NCBI RefSeq assembly: GCF_014637345.1 | Contig: NZ_BMEX01000003.1 | Span: 188,001 to 252,000, forward strand | Origin: Kroppenstedtia guangzhouensis | GTDB lineage: Bacteria > Bacillota > Bacilli > Thermoactinomycetales > DSM-45169 | Length of the DNA: 64,000 nt | Reading direction: 5' to 3' | In this document: positions 18,482-27,458 of the stretch, in pieces | Position numbering within the stretch: the stretch's first letter is position 1 | How the letters are laid out: each line of letters opens with the position of its first letter | The notes under the pieces: model-generated | What the model was told of the DNA's origin: nothing | The model's input: only the letters and a program-made list of their open reading frames with translations | The model's database searches: none | Program-made: the position numbers and the translations under genes

Positions 18482-20314
18482 TCACGAAGTTGTTTCCATT
18501 TTGGGAGCCGGTTGGTCATAAGCCATATCAATCAGATTCTTATATTTCTCTTCCACCACATTCACCTTCACTTTCAAGGTGGGTGTCAACTCGCCGCCGT
18601 CGACGGACCACTCCTTGCCGCAGACCACGGTTTTCTTGGGTCTTTCATACGCGGCAAACCCCTTTGTATGTTTCTCCACCTCTTCATTCAGGAATCGTTT
18701 CACTTCGGGATGTTCCGCCAGATTTTCAGGATCTTGTTCCGGAAGGCTTCGCTTCCGGGCCCAGGGAAGCAGGTTCTCATAGTCAGGAACCACCAAGGCG
18801 ATCACATACTTGCGTCCATTTCCGATCAGAGTCGCCTGAGCAATATACGGGCTGTTGGTGATGTGGTTTTCCACCGGCTGGGGAGCCACATTTTTCCCAG
18901 TGGACAACACGATCAAATTCTTTTTCCGATCGACCACCCGCAGGAAACCGTCTCGATCCCATTCTCCCAAATCACCGGTGTGCAACCATCCATCCCGGAG
19001 CGCTTCCCGGGTGGCTTCTTCATTTTTGTAATACCCTAGCATGATGCTTGGACCACGTGCCAGGATTTCCCCATCGGAACCGATTTTCACTTCCAGATTG
19101 GGCAGCGGTTTTCCCACCGTGCCAATTTTGGAACGTACCATCGGATTGGCGGCAATGACGGGGGAAGCTTCCGTCAAACCGTAACCTTCCAGCACCGGGA
19201 TGTCGATCGACCAGAAAAAGCGGGCGATTTCCGGATTGAGGGGAGCCGCCCCGGAGACCAAGCCCCGCAGCCGCCCACCGACCCGTTCCTTGATCTTCCG
19301 GAAGACCAGCCGATCCGCCAATGCGAATTGTCGTCTGAGGTCTGAGGGGATCGCCTCTCCCTTGATCAACAAATCCATCCGGGCATCGACAAAACCTTCA
19401 TAACGCCTGCGACCCACATTCACCGCCCAGTTGAAAATTTTCCGCCTGAACGGCGATGCCGACGCCATCTGTTCCTGTACTTTGGCATAGATCTTCTCCA
19501 ACAGTCGGGGGACGGTGGTCATCACCGTGGGTCGCACTTCGAGCAGATTCTCCTCGATGGTGTCAATGCTTTCCGCGTATGCAATTGTCGCCCCCTCCCG
19601 CAAGGGGACGAACTGTCCCGCCATCCGCTCAAACACATGGGAGAGAGGGAGATAGGACAGACATACATCCCCGGGTACCAACTCCACAATCCAGAATTGC
19701 ACGCCTTCCGTATTGGCCAGCAAATTGCGATGGGTCAGCATCGCCCCCTTGGGGGGACCAGTGGTACCCGAGGTGTGGATAATGGTGAAGAGCTGATCCC
19801 CTTCGATCTTCCTCCACCCTTCCTCCCAGTCCCTTCGGGGATGCTCTCGCCCCGCTTTTCGAAGGGAGTCAAAGGAGAGTACCCCTTCCCCTTCTGAAAA
19901 ACCGGGGGCGGTTTTCATCACGATATGATGAGACAGCCCTGCGTCTGTGGACCGAATTTTGTGGAGCTGATCATCCGCTTCCACCACAGCTGTCCGGCAA
20001 TCCGCATTTTTCAGAATATATCCGGTCTGATCAGCGGTCAGCGTCGGGTAGATCGGGACACTGACCGCTGCCAGACTGGCCACCGCCAGGTCTGTAACCG
20101 GCCACATCTGGTTATTGTTGGAGAGGATCGCCACTTTATCCCCCGGCCCCACCCCGAGATGGGCAAGCCCTGCCGCAGTCTCTCTCACCTGCTCCCACAT
20201 CTCCCGGTATGTGATCGACCGGTAAGCCCCTTCTTCCTTGTACATCAGCGCCTCTCTGTCGGGTTCACGCTCCACTGATTGCCATACCATCTCCAACAGG
20301 TTCTTGGGCTTCAT
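18482..20314 (-). CDS. Long-chain acyl-CoA synthetase (AMP-forming)
   Basis: 610 residues of the ANL superfamily, FAA1-like long form. Motifs in order: AMP loop IIHTSGTTGPPKGAMLTH near 185, LPLSHVFERM near 225, the adenylate motif EGYGLTEASPV near 395, and the hinge TGDLGEWDRDGFLRVVDRKK near 475-495. It activates long-chain fatty acids to acyl-CoA for beta-oxidation or lipid use. Start at 20314, with GGAGG 7 bases before; another ATG at 20317 is adjacent. The TetR gene 260 bases upstream on the same strand may control it, as FadR-like TetR proteins do. A related but distinct synthetase lies at 41706-43235. Confidence 0.9.
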   Translation of the reverse strand: MKPKNLLEMVWQSVEREPDREALMYKEEGAYRSITYREMWEQVRETAAGLAHLGVGPGDKVAILSNNNQMWPVTDLAVASLAAVSVPIYPTLTADQTGYILKNADCRTAVVEADDQLHKIRSTDAGLSHHIVMKTAPGFSEGEGVLSFDSLRKAGREHPRRDWEEGWRKIEGDQLFTIIHTSGTTGPPKGAMLTHRNLLANTEGVQFWIVELVPGDVCLSYLPLSHVFERMAGQFVPLREGATIAYAESIDTIEENLLEVRPTVMTTVPRLLEKIYAKVQEQMASASPFRRKIFNWAVNVGRRRYEGFVDARMDLLIKGEAIPSDLRRQFALADRLVFRKIKERVGGRLRGLVSGAAPLNPEIARFFWSIDIPVLEGYGLTEASPVIAANPMVRSKIGTVGKPLPNLEVKIGSDGEILARGPSIMLGYYKNEEATREALRDGWLHTGDLGEWDRDGFLRVVDRKKNLIVLSTGKNVAPQPVENHITNSPYIAQATLIGNGRKYVIALVVPDYENLLPWARKRSLPEQDPENLAEHPEVKRFLNEEVEKHTKGFAAYERPKKTVVCGKEWSVDGGELTPTLKVKVNVVEEKYKNLIDMAYDQPAPKMETTS

Positions 20315-20575
20315 CATTTTGCCTCCATTCCCTATGGATTCATATGATTTCACTCCACCTTTAACTTTCCCCGTCGCTGTGACGATCCACTTGAACGAGT
20401 CATTTGTTATCTCGCTGACCGGAATCCATCTTTCAAAAAACGGGGGATATTCATATTTACGTGGATGACCCTTTTCCTTTTTCCTTTTTGGCGCAGGACG
20501 ATTTGGATCCACAAGAATCACCCGACGTGTTCTCTGAGCCGGTCTTACCGGTGGAGAGTAAGGAAGCCCCCGGAG

Positions 20576-21208
20576 TCATCTGGGCAAAGGCCGGTTTCGA
20601 TCCAAAGCCAGAGCAGTGAAGGAACCTACGGCGATTCGGTTGAGCAAGCGAGCCACCGATTCCACTTCGACTTCTTCCTTTTCGTTCATCAGACGCTGGA
20701 TGACCACTTCGTTAATCGCCCCCACCATGGCCTGAGAGACCAACCCCATCTCCGAATCGGAAATGCCTTCAGGCAGAATGGACCGGACCGTGTCATGGAT
20801 CATCCGGGCAAAACGATGATGTGCCTTCCTACGAACTCCTTCCACCTCCGGACTGATTCCCACGGAGGTGATTAACAATACCTGGGCAATCTCCTGATGG
20901 TCATTGCACAATTCCATATACCGACGGATCCCGGCATATCCCTTGTAAGCCACTTTCCTTTCAGCATGGATCGCCTTTTCCACTTCCCGGAGAAATTCAT
21001 CCGCCAATTGGTCAAACAGATCGGCCAACAATTCATCCTTGCTTCGGAAGAAATTATAAAAAGTGGTTTTGGAGATTCTGGCCATCTCCACTACATCCAG
21101 AATGGACGTCTCTTTATACCCTTTGGATACAAACAGGTGCATCGCGGAGTAAAGGATCTTTTCTCTGGGATAGTCCGGCAACTCTCTGGTGAGCAACAAA
21201 GGTTTCAC
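20576..21208 (-). CDS. TetR/AcrR family transcriptional regulator
   Basis: 210 residues. The helix-turn-helix is in the first 60 residues (ILYSAMHLFVSKGYKETS, then VVEMARISKTTFYNFFRSK), and the rest is an all-helical ligand domain. Start is GTG at 21208 with GGGAG 8 bases before; longer starts at 21223 or beyond lack a site and would add an unlikely tail. The position upstream of an acyl-CoA synthetase gene suggests a fatty-acid-responsive repressor, which is inference. A perfect GTACGTAC palindrome at 21234-21241, about 26 bases before the start, could be its own operator. Confidence 0.87.
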   Translation of the reverse strand: MKPLLLTRELPDYPREKILYSAMHLFVSKGYKETSILDVVEMARISKTTFYNFFRSKDELLADLFDQLADEFLREVEKAIHAERKVAYKGYAGIRRYMELCNDHQEIAQVLLITSVGISPEVEGVRRKAHHRFARMIHDTVRSILPEGISDSEMGLVSQAMVGAINEVVIQRLMNEKEEVEVESVARLLNRIAVGSFTALALDRNRPLPR

Positions 21209-21231
21209 ACTCCACACTCCCATTCCGATAC

Positions 21232-21248
21232 CAGTACGTACACGTATT
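21232..21248 (-). promoter_or_regulatory. Possible TetR operator palindrome
   Basis: GTACGTAC at 21234-21241 sits in a slightly larger imperfect palindrome (TACGTGTACGTA on minus), immediately upstream of the tetR start. Size and place fit autoregulation. No second copy was found before the acyl-CoA synthetase gene. Confidence 0.25.
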
Positions 21249-21416
21249 TTACTGCAAAGGAAACAGTGGGTCAATACGGAATAGTCCAAAAATACTGCGG
21301 AGAAAAACGCAAATGAGAGATGCTTTTGCACCTCCAGTGAACTCTGTCACATCCCGAAAGTCGAAATCCACATCCGACCTGATCATTTCTCCCAGCGGAA
21401 AAAATCCCGGGATCAT
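21249..21416 (-). CDS. Hypothetical small protein, 55 residues
   Basis: Open frame from ATG 21416, preceded by GGAGG with 9-base spacing, ending 40 bases before the tetR start on the same strand. The peptide begins MIPGFFPLGEMIRSDVDF and ends with a hydrophobic stretch (LICVFLRSIFGLF). No family recognised. The good ribosome binding site is the only support. Confidence 0.3.
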   Translation of the reverse strand: MIPGFFPLGEMIRSDVDFDFRDVTEFTGGAKASLICVFLRSIFGLFRIDPLFPLQ

Positions 21417-21482
21417 TGGGCACACCCTCCGGCACATGTGTCCATACAATAAAGCAGAAGCCAGTTCAGAGGAGGGTAACAA

Positions 21483-21941
21483 ATGCGTCTTCCCTATTCT
21501 TATCCCGTGATCACACCCAGCAAAAACCCGGACCTCATTCTGTTGCAAGATATTGTCAGATCGATCAACGGGCAGTACCAGGCGATCACCTGCTACGCCC
21601 AGATCGCCGAGATGGCTCCAGTGCAACAGAAAGAAAAAATTCTGGGCATCCGACAGGAAGAGATTCGTCATTACCACACCTTCGTCAACATCTATACCAG
21701 CCTTACCGGACAAAAACCCCCTGGAATCACTCCGGAACCCTGTCCGAAAAACTACCGGGAAGCCCTGGAGTTTGCACTGAAAGACGAACAGGAAACGGTT
21801 GATTTTTATCTCCATATCGCCGATCGGGCTGTCACTCCCCACATCAAGCAGGCATACATGCGGGCGGCTCAGGACGAACAAAGGCATGCTGTCTGGTTTT
21901 TATTCTTCTGGACCAAACAATGCTGTCTGAAAAGCAACTGA
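21483..21941 (+). CDS. Ferritin-like four-helix domain protein
   Basis: 152 residues forming two helix pairs. Each carries a carboxylate/histidine set as in rubrerythrin-like di-iron proteins: QAITCYAQIAEM then IRQEEIRHYHTF (about 33-68), and LKDEQETVDFYL then AQDEQRHAVWF (about 98-142). No rubredoxin domain. It could bind iron and act in oxidative-stress handling or spore physiology, but this is inference. Start supported by GAGGAGGGTAACAA. A bidirectional terminator follows. Confidence 0.78.
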   Translation: MRLPYSYPVITPSKNPDLILLQDIVRSINGQYQAITCYAQIAEMAPVQQKEKILGIRQEEIRHYHTFVNIYTSLTGQKPPGITPEPCPKNYREALEFALKDEQETVDFYLHIADRAVTPHIKQAYMRAAQDEQRHAVWFLFFWTKQCCLKSN

Positions 21942-21970
21942 AACTCCGCAGATCCACCGCGGAGTTTCTT
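21941..21970. terminator. Terminator between convergent genes
   Basis: AAACTCCGC (21941-21949) pairs with GCGGAGTTT (21959-21967). It lies between the ferritin-like gene stop and the radical SAM gene stop and can act in both directions. Confidence 0.8.
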
Positions 21971-21975
21971 CTCTA

Positions 21976-22791
21976 TTATGGGGCAAACCCCTCTTGGCTC
22001 ACATAAACTTGATCATCGGAGAAAACCCCTTTCAACCGGTCATAGACGATCCGCCAAGCGGCAGGATTGTACCATTCTTCCAATCCCAACCTTTCATACA
22101 GCGAATCAATTCCCAAGTTTCGGGTTCGTTTGCCCCCGCTGCCATCACCCATAAAATAATCGTCCACACAGACACGATCGACCACTTCCGCCAATGTGGC
22201 CGGAAACTCCTCACTGCTGGGCAAAACCGGGGCGATCGCGGCTTGGGTCGGTACTCCGGCCTCCGCCAAAAGTTGCAGCGCCTTCAACCGGCCAGTGATC
22301 GGCGGAGCACCCGGCGTAAAATGCTTGCGAATCTCTTCCCGGTCCGTCTCTATGGTCATGCTGATCCGGACGCGATCCTTGAAGCGGAGGAACAGATCGA
22401 TGTCTCTCTGCACCAATGGACTTCGGGTCTGCACAAATAAGAAATCAGGCGGAACTTCCACCATCACTTCCAGCAAGGACCTTGTGATCTCTTCCCGATA
22501 TTCGATCGGCTGATAGGGATCGGTGCTGGATGACATGAAAATCGTCACTTTGCCTTTTGATTTGGCCTTTGTAAGCTCTTTGCGCAGTAACTCAGCCGCC
22601 CCTTTTTTGATATCCACCCAGGTTCCCCATTCTTCCCCGCGGAAGGAGACCGGCATTTGCCGTACATAACAGTAGGAACACCCGAATGAACAGCCTGCAT
22701 ACGGGTTGAGAGTATGACTGTAACCGGCCAAAAAGCCGGTTCCCTTATTGAGAAGCGTCTTCGGGTATTTATAGATCAACTTACTTTTCAC
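21976..22791 (-). CDS. Radical SAM protein of the spore photoproduct lyase (SPL)-like family
   Basis: 271 residues. The CX3CX2C cluster AGCSFGCSYCYVRQMP (Cys34, Cys38, Cys41) binds a 4Fe-4S centre and SAM, and the rest matches the SPL-like group often labelled YgcA-like or SPL family radical SAM. True SPL has an additional C-terminal cysteine for DNA repair, which I do not find, so repair of spore photoproduct is doubtful. The start is GTG 22791 with GGAGG 7 bases upstream; the longer TTG-started frame overlaps that site. Confidence 0.8.
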   Translation of the reverse strand: MKSKLIYKYPKTLLNKGTGFLAGYSHTLNPYAGCSFGCSYCYVRQMPVSFRGEEWGTWVDIKKGAAELLRKELTKAKSKGKVTIFMSSSTDPYQPIEYREEITRSLLEVMVEVPPDFLFVQTRSPLVQRDIDLFLRFKDRVRISMTIETDREEIRKHFTPGAPPITGRLKALQLLAEAGVPTQAAIAPVLPSSEEFPATLAEVVDRVCVDDYFMGDGSGGKRTRNLGIDSLYERLGLEEWYNPAAWRIVYDRLKGVFSDDQVYVSQEGFAP

Positions 22792-22923
22792 AGGAAATCC
22801 TCCAAAGATCAACCATTCAGGTTGGAATTGCGGTAAACTCCTGCCAATCCAATATCTGTATCATCCTTCTTAATCCTATACTTAAATTGTATCGTACTCA
22901 GACAGAAGTCACAGAGATATCAC

Positions 22924-22953
22924 CAAAAAACCCCTGCCATAGCCAGACAGGGG
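22924..22953 (-). terminator. Terminator of the glycine cleavage operon
   Basis: On minus, CCCCTG and CAGGGG (22948-22953 with 22931-22936) form the stem, followed by TTTTTTGG. It starts 10 bases beyond the gcvPB stop. Confidence 0.88.
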
Positions 22954-22962
22954 ATTGGTTGA

Positions 22963-24423
22963 TCAATCTTCTTTTTGCCACCGCAACACCGGCTTGCGGG
23001 CGGCGGTCACCTCGTCCAATCGCTTCACCGGAGTGTGGTGAGGAGCTTCCAAAATCACTTCTGGATTCTCTTCCGCTTCCTTGGCAATTTGGATCATCAC
23101 ATCGATAAAATGATCCAGCGTCTCCTTGCTTTCGGTTTCCGTCGGTTCGATCATCATACACTCCTCGACGATCAAGGGGAAATAGACCGTCGGTGGATGG
23201 ATTCCAAAATCCAGCAAGCGCTTGGCCATGTCCAGGGTACGGACCCCTTGACTCTTCTGCCGGTTTCCCGACAGGACGAACTCATGCTTGCACGCCTGTT
23301 TGAAGGGAACATCGAAGTGGGTTTCCAGCCGCTTCATCAGGTAGTTGGCATTCAGGACGGCATCTTCGGACACCTGCCTGAGTCCGTCGGGTCCCATGGT
23401 TCGAATGTAAGTGTAAGCCCGCACCAGCATGCCGAAATTTCCATGGAAACCTTTTACCCGTCCGATGGAATGGGGGAACTCATAACTGAAGAAGTAACCC
23501 TGTCCCCCTTTTTCCACCACCGGAGTCGGCAGGAAGGGAACCAGCACTTCCTTCACGCCGACGGGACCCGATCCGGGACCACCTCCGCCATGGGGTGTGG
23601 TGAAGGTTTTGTGCAAGTTTAGGTGGACCACATCAAAACCCATATCGCCGGGGCGGGCTTTCCCCAGAATGGCGTTGGCATTGGCACCATCGTAATAAAG
23701 CAGACCGCCGGCTTCATGGACGATCTCGGCAATCTCCTTGATTTCCTTTTCAAACAGTCCCAGGGTGTTGGGATTGGTCAACATCAGGGCAGCGGTATCC
23801 TCCCCCACCACCTTCTTCAGCTCCTCCACGCTGACCAACCCCTGCTCATTCGATGGCACGGTCACTGCCTCAAACCCGGACACGGCAGCACTGGCCGGGT
23901 TGGTCCCGTGAGCGGAGTCGGGAACGATCACCTTGTTCCGACGGTTCTCCCCCCGGCTTTCATGATACGCCTTGATCATCATCAGCCCGGTCCATTCCCC
24001 CTGGGCACCGGCTGCAGGTTGCAGGGTGACCCGGTCCATTCCAGTGATCTTTGCCAAATCCTCCTGCAATTCATACATCAATTGCAGGGCTCCCTGAACC
24101 GTCTCTTCCGGCTGATAAGGGTGGATTTGAGCAAATCCGGCATAGCGGACCACATCTTCATTGAGCTTGGGGTTGTACTTCATCGTGCAGGAACCCAGGG
24201 GGTAAAATCCGTTGTCGACCCCGTGGTTGCGACGGGACAGCTCCGTATAGTGGCGGATCAGATCCAGCTCGGAGACCTCCGGCAGTTCCGCCGGAGTTTC
24301 CCGGAGCATGCCTTCGGGAATCCGCTCCGATGCCTCCGGGGAAGGAACATCGGATGGGGGGAGGCTGTAGGCCGTCCGGCCCGGTTTGCTCATCTCAAAG
24401 ATCAATGCTTTCTCCTCGCTCAT
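22963..24423 (-). CDS. gcvPB: Glycine dehydrogenase (decarboxylating) subunit 2
   Basis: PLP-bearing half of the split P protein, which decarboxylates glycine and passes the aminomethyl group to lipoyl-GcvH. 486 residues, normal for the split form. [11 protein letters not shown] near 169-179, [12 protein letters not shown] near 243-254, and the PLP lysine Lys272 in [19 protein letters not shown] are visible. Its start overlaps the gcvPA stop (ATGA), so the two subunits are translationally coupled. Controlled by the glycine riboswitch upstream of gcvT. Confidence 0.96.
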   Translation of the reverse strand: MSEEKALIFEMSKPGRTAYSLPPSDVPSPEASERIPEGMLRETPAELPEVSELDLIRHYTELSRRNHGVDNGFYPLGSCTMKYNPKLNEDVVRYAGFAQIHPYQPEETVQGALQLMYELQEDLAKITGMDRVTLQPAAGAQGEWTGLMMIKAYHESRGENRRNKVIVPDSAHGTNPASAAVSGFEAVTVPSNEQGLVSVEELKKVVGEDTAALMLTNPNTLGLFEKEIKEIAEIVHEAGGLLYYDGANANAILGKARPGDMGFDVVHLNLHKTFTTPHGGGGPGSGPVGVKEVLVPFLPTPVVEKGGQGYFFSYEFPHSIGRVKGFHGNFGMLVRAYTYIRTMGPDGLRQVSEDAVLNANYLMKRLETHFDVPFKQACKHEFVLSGNRQKSQGVRTLDMAKRLLDFGIHPPTVYFPLIVEECMMIEPTETESKETLDHFIDVMIQIAKEAEENPEVILEAPHHTPVKRLDEVTAARKPVLRWQKED

Positions 24424-25766
24424 GACAATCCCTCCAATACGCGGGCCAGCTCGTCGATCTCCTCTTTGGTGCGCATATCAGTCACCGCGATCAGCATCGA
24501 TCCCGCCCACTCCGGATAGTCGCGGCCCAGATCGTAACCGCCGATGATCCCTTCCTTGAAGAGCACCCGGTTCACCTCAGCCACCGGCCGGTTGAGCCGC
24601 AGGGCGAACTCGTTGAAAAAGGGCTGGTCAAAGAGCGGCTCCACTCGGTCGATCCGGCTCAACCGTTCCCTGGCATAGTGGGCCTTATCCAGGTTGAGCT
24701 TGGCCAGTTCCTGTAAACCCACCTTGCCGAGTGCGGTCATCCAGACCGCAGAGGCCAAAGCGTTCAGTGCCTGATTGGAGCAAATGTTGGAAGTGGCTTT
24801 TTCCCGGCGGATGTGCTGCTCCCGGGCCTGCAATGTCAGCACAAACCCGCGCACCCCCTCCTCATCTGTCGTCTGACCGACGATCCGGCCAGGCACCTTC
24901 CGCATCAGTTTTTTGGTTACAGCGAAAAATCCACAGTGAGGGCCGCCGAATTGCACGGGAATCCCCATCGGTTGGGTATCCCCCACCACAATATCCGCTC
25001 CGAATTCCCCGGGAGGTTTCAGGAGACCGAGGGAAATGGGGTGGGTACTGACGATCAGCAGCCCTTTATGCCGGTGGGCGATCGGTTCCACCCGGGACAG
25101 ATCCTCCAGATTGCCGAAAAAGTTGGGGGACTGGAGAATCACCGCCGCCGTGTCCACATCGGAGGCCGCTTCCAACTCCTCCAGATCGGTCACCCCGTCA
25201 TGGCAAGGAATCTCCTTCACTTCCAGGCCGAGGCCCTTGGCCTGAGTGGTCAGAATGGCCCGGGCTTCCGGATGAACCGCCCGGGAGATGAGCACCTTCG
25301 ATTTTCCGGAGACAGAGGAGGCCACCCCGGCCGCCTCTGCGAGAGCGGTTGGACCGTCATACATGGAAGAGTTGGCCACATCCATTCCGGTCAACTCGCA
25401 GATCATCGACTGAAATTCAAAAATCGCCTGCAATTCTCCCTGACTGATCTCCGGTTGGTAAGGGGTGTAGGCGGTGTAAAATTCCGAACGGGAAATCACA
25501 TGATTGACCACACTGGGGATGTAATGCTCATAAGCCCCTGCCCCCAGGAACGAAGCGTACTGATCGAAGGAAGCGTTTTTCTCCGCCAGCCGCTTCATAT
25601 GTCGGGTCAAAACCGGTTCCGCCATGGGCTCCGGTATGTTGAGACGCCCCTGGAACCGGATGTTCCCGGGGATATCTTGGAAGAGGTCTTCAACGGAGTC
25701 GATCCCGAGAGTTTCGAACATCTCCCGGCGATCCGCCTCCGTCATGGGCAAATATCGAAAGTTCAC
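24420..25766 (-). CDS. gcvPA: Glycine dehydrogenase (decarboxylating) subunit 1
   Basis: Partner half of the split P protein; it forms an alpha2-beta2 enzyme with GcvPB. 448 residues, exactly the B. subtilis size once the start is placed at GTG 25766, which has GAGGAGG 8 bases before. Conserved blocks include [20 protein letters not shown] near 120-140 and [20 protein letters not shown] near 263-282. The longer frame to 25895 includes intergenic DNA with a repeat and is rejected. Confidence 0.95.
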   Translation of the reverse strand: MNFRYLPMTEADRREMFETLGIDSVEDLFQDIPGNIRFQGRLNIPEPMAEPVLTRHMKRLAEKNASFDQYASFLGAGAYEHYIPSVVNHVISRSEFYTAYTPYQPEISQGELQAIFEFQSMICELTGMDVANSSMYDGPTALAEAAGVASSVSGKSKVLISRAVHPEARAILTTQAKGLGLEVKEIPCHDGVTDLEELEAASDVDTAAVILQSPNFFGNLEDLSRVEPIAHRHKGLLIVSTHPISLGLLKPPGEFGADIVVGDTQPMGIPVQFGGPHCGFFAVTKKLMRKVPGRIVGQTTDEEGVRGFVLTLQAREQHIRREKATSNICSNQALNALASAVWMTALGKVGLQELAKLNLDKAHYARERLSRIDRVEPLFDQPFFNEFALRLNRPVAEVNRVLFKEGIIGGYDLGRDYPEWAGSMLIAVTDMRTKEEIDELARVLEGLS

Positions 25767-25826
25767 TCCAGATTCCTCCTCTGGCATTGTTCCGACCCAG
25801 AAGCATTGTGAAAAAAGCCGTTCAGA

Positions 25827-25903
25827 GGGAGGGTTGGGTTTCGCATGGAGTGATTTTGGATCGTCAGAACAACGAAAACGACATGTGAAACCCAATCCCG
25901 ACC
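25827..25903. repeat. Dispersed hairpin repeat, copy 1 (inside gcv operon)
   Basis: About 77 bases that recur at 44145-44218 with roughly 80 percent identity. The ends are inverted: GGGTTGGGTTTCGCATG against CATGTGAAACCCAATCCC, around a loop containing TCAGAACAACGAAAA. It lies in the 190-base gap between gcvT and gcvPA. A REP- or MITE-like element is likely. No open frame inside. Confidence 0.7.
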
Positions 25904-25956
25904 GCCTTCAAACGTAGTAAGTCACAATACTCCCAGTGTATACGTCGGTCCGGCTG

Positions 25957-27054
25957 TCACTGTTTCGGACGTTGATAAAAGGGGGTTTTAATGATTTTTG
26001 CCGGGATTCTTTTCCCGCGGATCTCCACATCCACTTCCCGGCCCAACTCCGCGTGTTCTGCCTGGATCAGCGCCAAACCGACATTCTTTTTCAGCGTGGG
26101 GGATTGAGTGCCGGAGGTGACTTCGCCCACCTCTGCATCTCCAACATATACCGGATAATGAGAACGGGGGATTCCTCTACCGATCATCTCCAGTCCGACC
26201 AGTTTTCGGGAGGATCCTTCTTCCTTTTGCTTTGCCAAAACTTCGCGTCCTATAAATTCCCCTTTTTCCGGTTTCACTGCAAATCCGATCCCCGCCTCAA
26301 TGGGCGTGATACTGGCAGAGAGTTCATTGCCGTAGAGTGGGAGCCGGGCTTCAAAGCGAAGGGTATCCCTGGCACCAAGACCGCAAGGAATCACTCCTTT
26401 TTCCTTCCCTTCTTCCAGGATCTGCTTCCAAAGTAACGGCGCATCCTGTGCCGGAAGATAGATCTCAAAGCCATCCTCGCCGGTGTAACCCGTGCGGGAA
26501 ACCAACCCCTTCACCTCTCCAAGAGAAACCTCATCCTGAAAACCGAAGGGTTTGATTTGCGACAGATCCGTCTGTGTCAATCCCTGAAGCACTTGTTCCG
26601 CCAACGGCCCCTGCAATGCAAGCAGCCCGGTCTCATCGGAAATGTTCTTGACCGACACATCCCCTTGGATGTGTTTTTCGATCCACTCCACATCCTTGTC
26701 GATATTGGCGGCATTCAACACCAAAAAGTATCTCCCTTCCCCTTTCCGGTAGATCAGGAGATCGTCCACAGTTCCCCCGTCGGGATAGCACATAGCCGTG
26801 TATTGTACCCGTCCGTCCGCCAGCTTGGAGACATCGTTGGTCATCAGTTTCTGCAGGAGATCCAGGGCATCAGCCCCCACCACCTCCACCTCTCCCATGT
26901 GAGAGACATCAAAAAGACCGGCCCGGGTACGGACCGCTTCATGCTCAGCCTTGATACCCGAAAATTGTACCGGCATCTCCCACCCGGCGAAGGGAACCAG
27001 TTTGGCCTCGTCCTTGTACAAGGGGTATACTGATGTCCGTTTCAGTTTCGTCAC
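25957..27054 (-). CDS. gcvT: Aminomethyltransferase (T protein of glycine cleavage)
   Basis: 365 residues. It moves the methylene group from aminomethyl-lipoyl-GcvH to tetrahydrofolate and releases ammonia. Visible: [19 protein letters not shown] near 26-45, [18 protein letters not shown], and [18 protein letters not shown], all typical GcvT blocks. Start is GTG 27054 with GGAGGTGGG upstream; the apparent N-terminal extension of the longer frame is translated riboswitch sequence. First gene of the operon gcvT-gcvPA-gcvPB. Confidence 0.95.
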   Translation of the reverse strand: MTKLKRTSVYPLYKDEAKLVPFAGWEMPVQFSGIKAEHEAVRTRAGLFDVSHMGEVEVVGADALDLLQKLMTNDVSKLADGRVQYTAMCYPDGGTVDDLLIYRKGEGRYFLVLNAANIDKDVEWIEKHIQGDVSVKNISDETGLLALQGPLAEQVLQGLTQTDLSQIKPFGFQDEVSLGEVKGLVSRTGYTGEDGFEIYLPAQDAPLLWKQILEEGKEKGVIPCGLGARDTLRFEARLPLYGNELSASITPIEAGIGFAVKPEKGEFIGREVLAKQKEEGSSRKLVGLEMIGRGIPRSHYPVYVGDAEVGEVTSGTQSPTLKKNVGLALIQAEHAELGREVDVEIRGKRIPAKIIKTPFYQRPKQ

Positions 27055-27127
27055 TTGTTTCCCACCTCCATTGTTCCCGCAAAATACGGTGAAAATCGAT
27101 TTTTCAACATGAATTCCCCGATCCGTT

Positions 27128-27303
27128 TTCCCCTGTCCGGTTACCTGAGAGTTCGGCCCGACACGTCGGGTTTTGCCCCTTGGGTGGCCGCGAACGGCAC
27201 TTTCCAGGGAACGTCCGGCGGGCCTCCTTTTGCCTGAGAGATTCACCGGCGAAAACCCGGTTTGCTCCTTCGGCGCCACCGGAAGATGGTCTCTCCTCCC
27301 GCC
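27128..27303 (-). promoter_or_regulatory. Tandem glycine riboswitch
   Basis: On the minus strand the 5' aptamer starts GGCGGGAGGAGAGACC and continues with GCCGAAGGAGCAAA and CTCTCAGGCAAAAGG. The second aptamer has CCACCCAAGGGGCAAAAC and AACTCTCAGGTAACCGGAC ending in AGGGG. These are the signature strings of the two-aptamer glycine riboswitch. It ends about 75 bases before gcvT. Expected action is to turn on the gcv operon when glycine is high. The expression platform is not obvious; the ribosome binding site lies 70 bases further on. Confidence 0.95.
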
Positions 27304-27458
27304 TTCAACCGCTCCGGAAACAGGTTCATTCCCTTCCCATTGTGCCACATCCGGAGCCCCATTTCGAGACCTTCGCCGTTTTTACATAAGAGAAGCCCTT
27401 TCCTCTCATACTAGTTTGGAAGAAAGAATCGGGTTTTATGACACGGAGGTGTGGATCG

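Noticed and set aside
21249-21887. 212-codon minus frame overlapping the ferritin-like gene
   Set aside because: Most of it is antisense to a well-supported gene; only the 3' part from 21416 with its own start signal is kept as a low-confidence small ORF.
21976-22791. True spore photoproduct lyase
   Set aside because: The radical SAM core fits the wider SPL-like family, but the extra C-terminal cysteine of the DNA-repair enzyme was not seen.
22975-25811. Several long plus-strand frames across gcvPB and gcvPA
   Set aside because: Shadows of well-supported minus-strand genes; the translations have low-complexity H/R/Q-rich composition without motifs.
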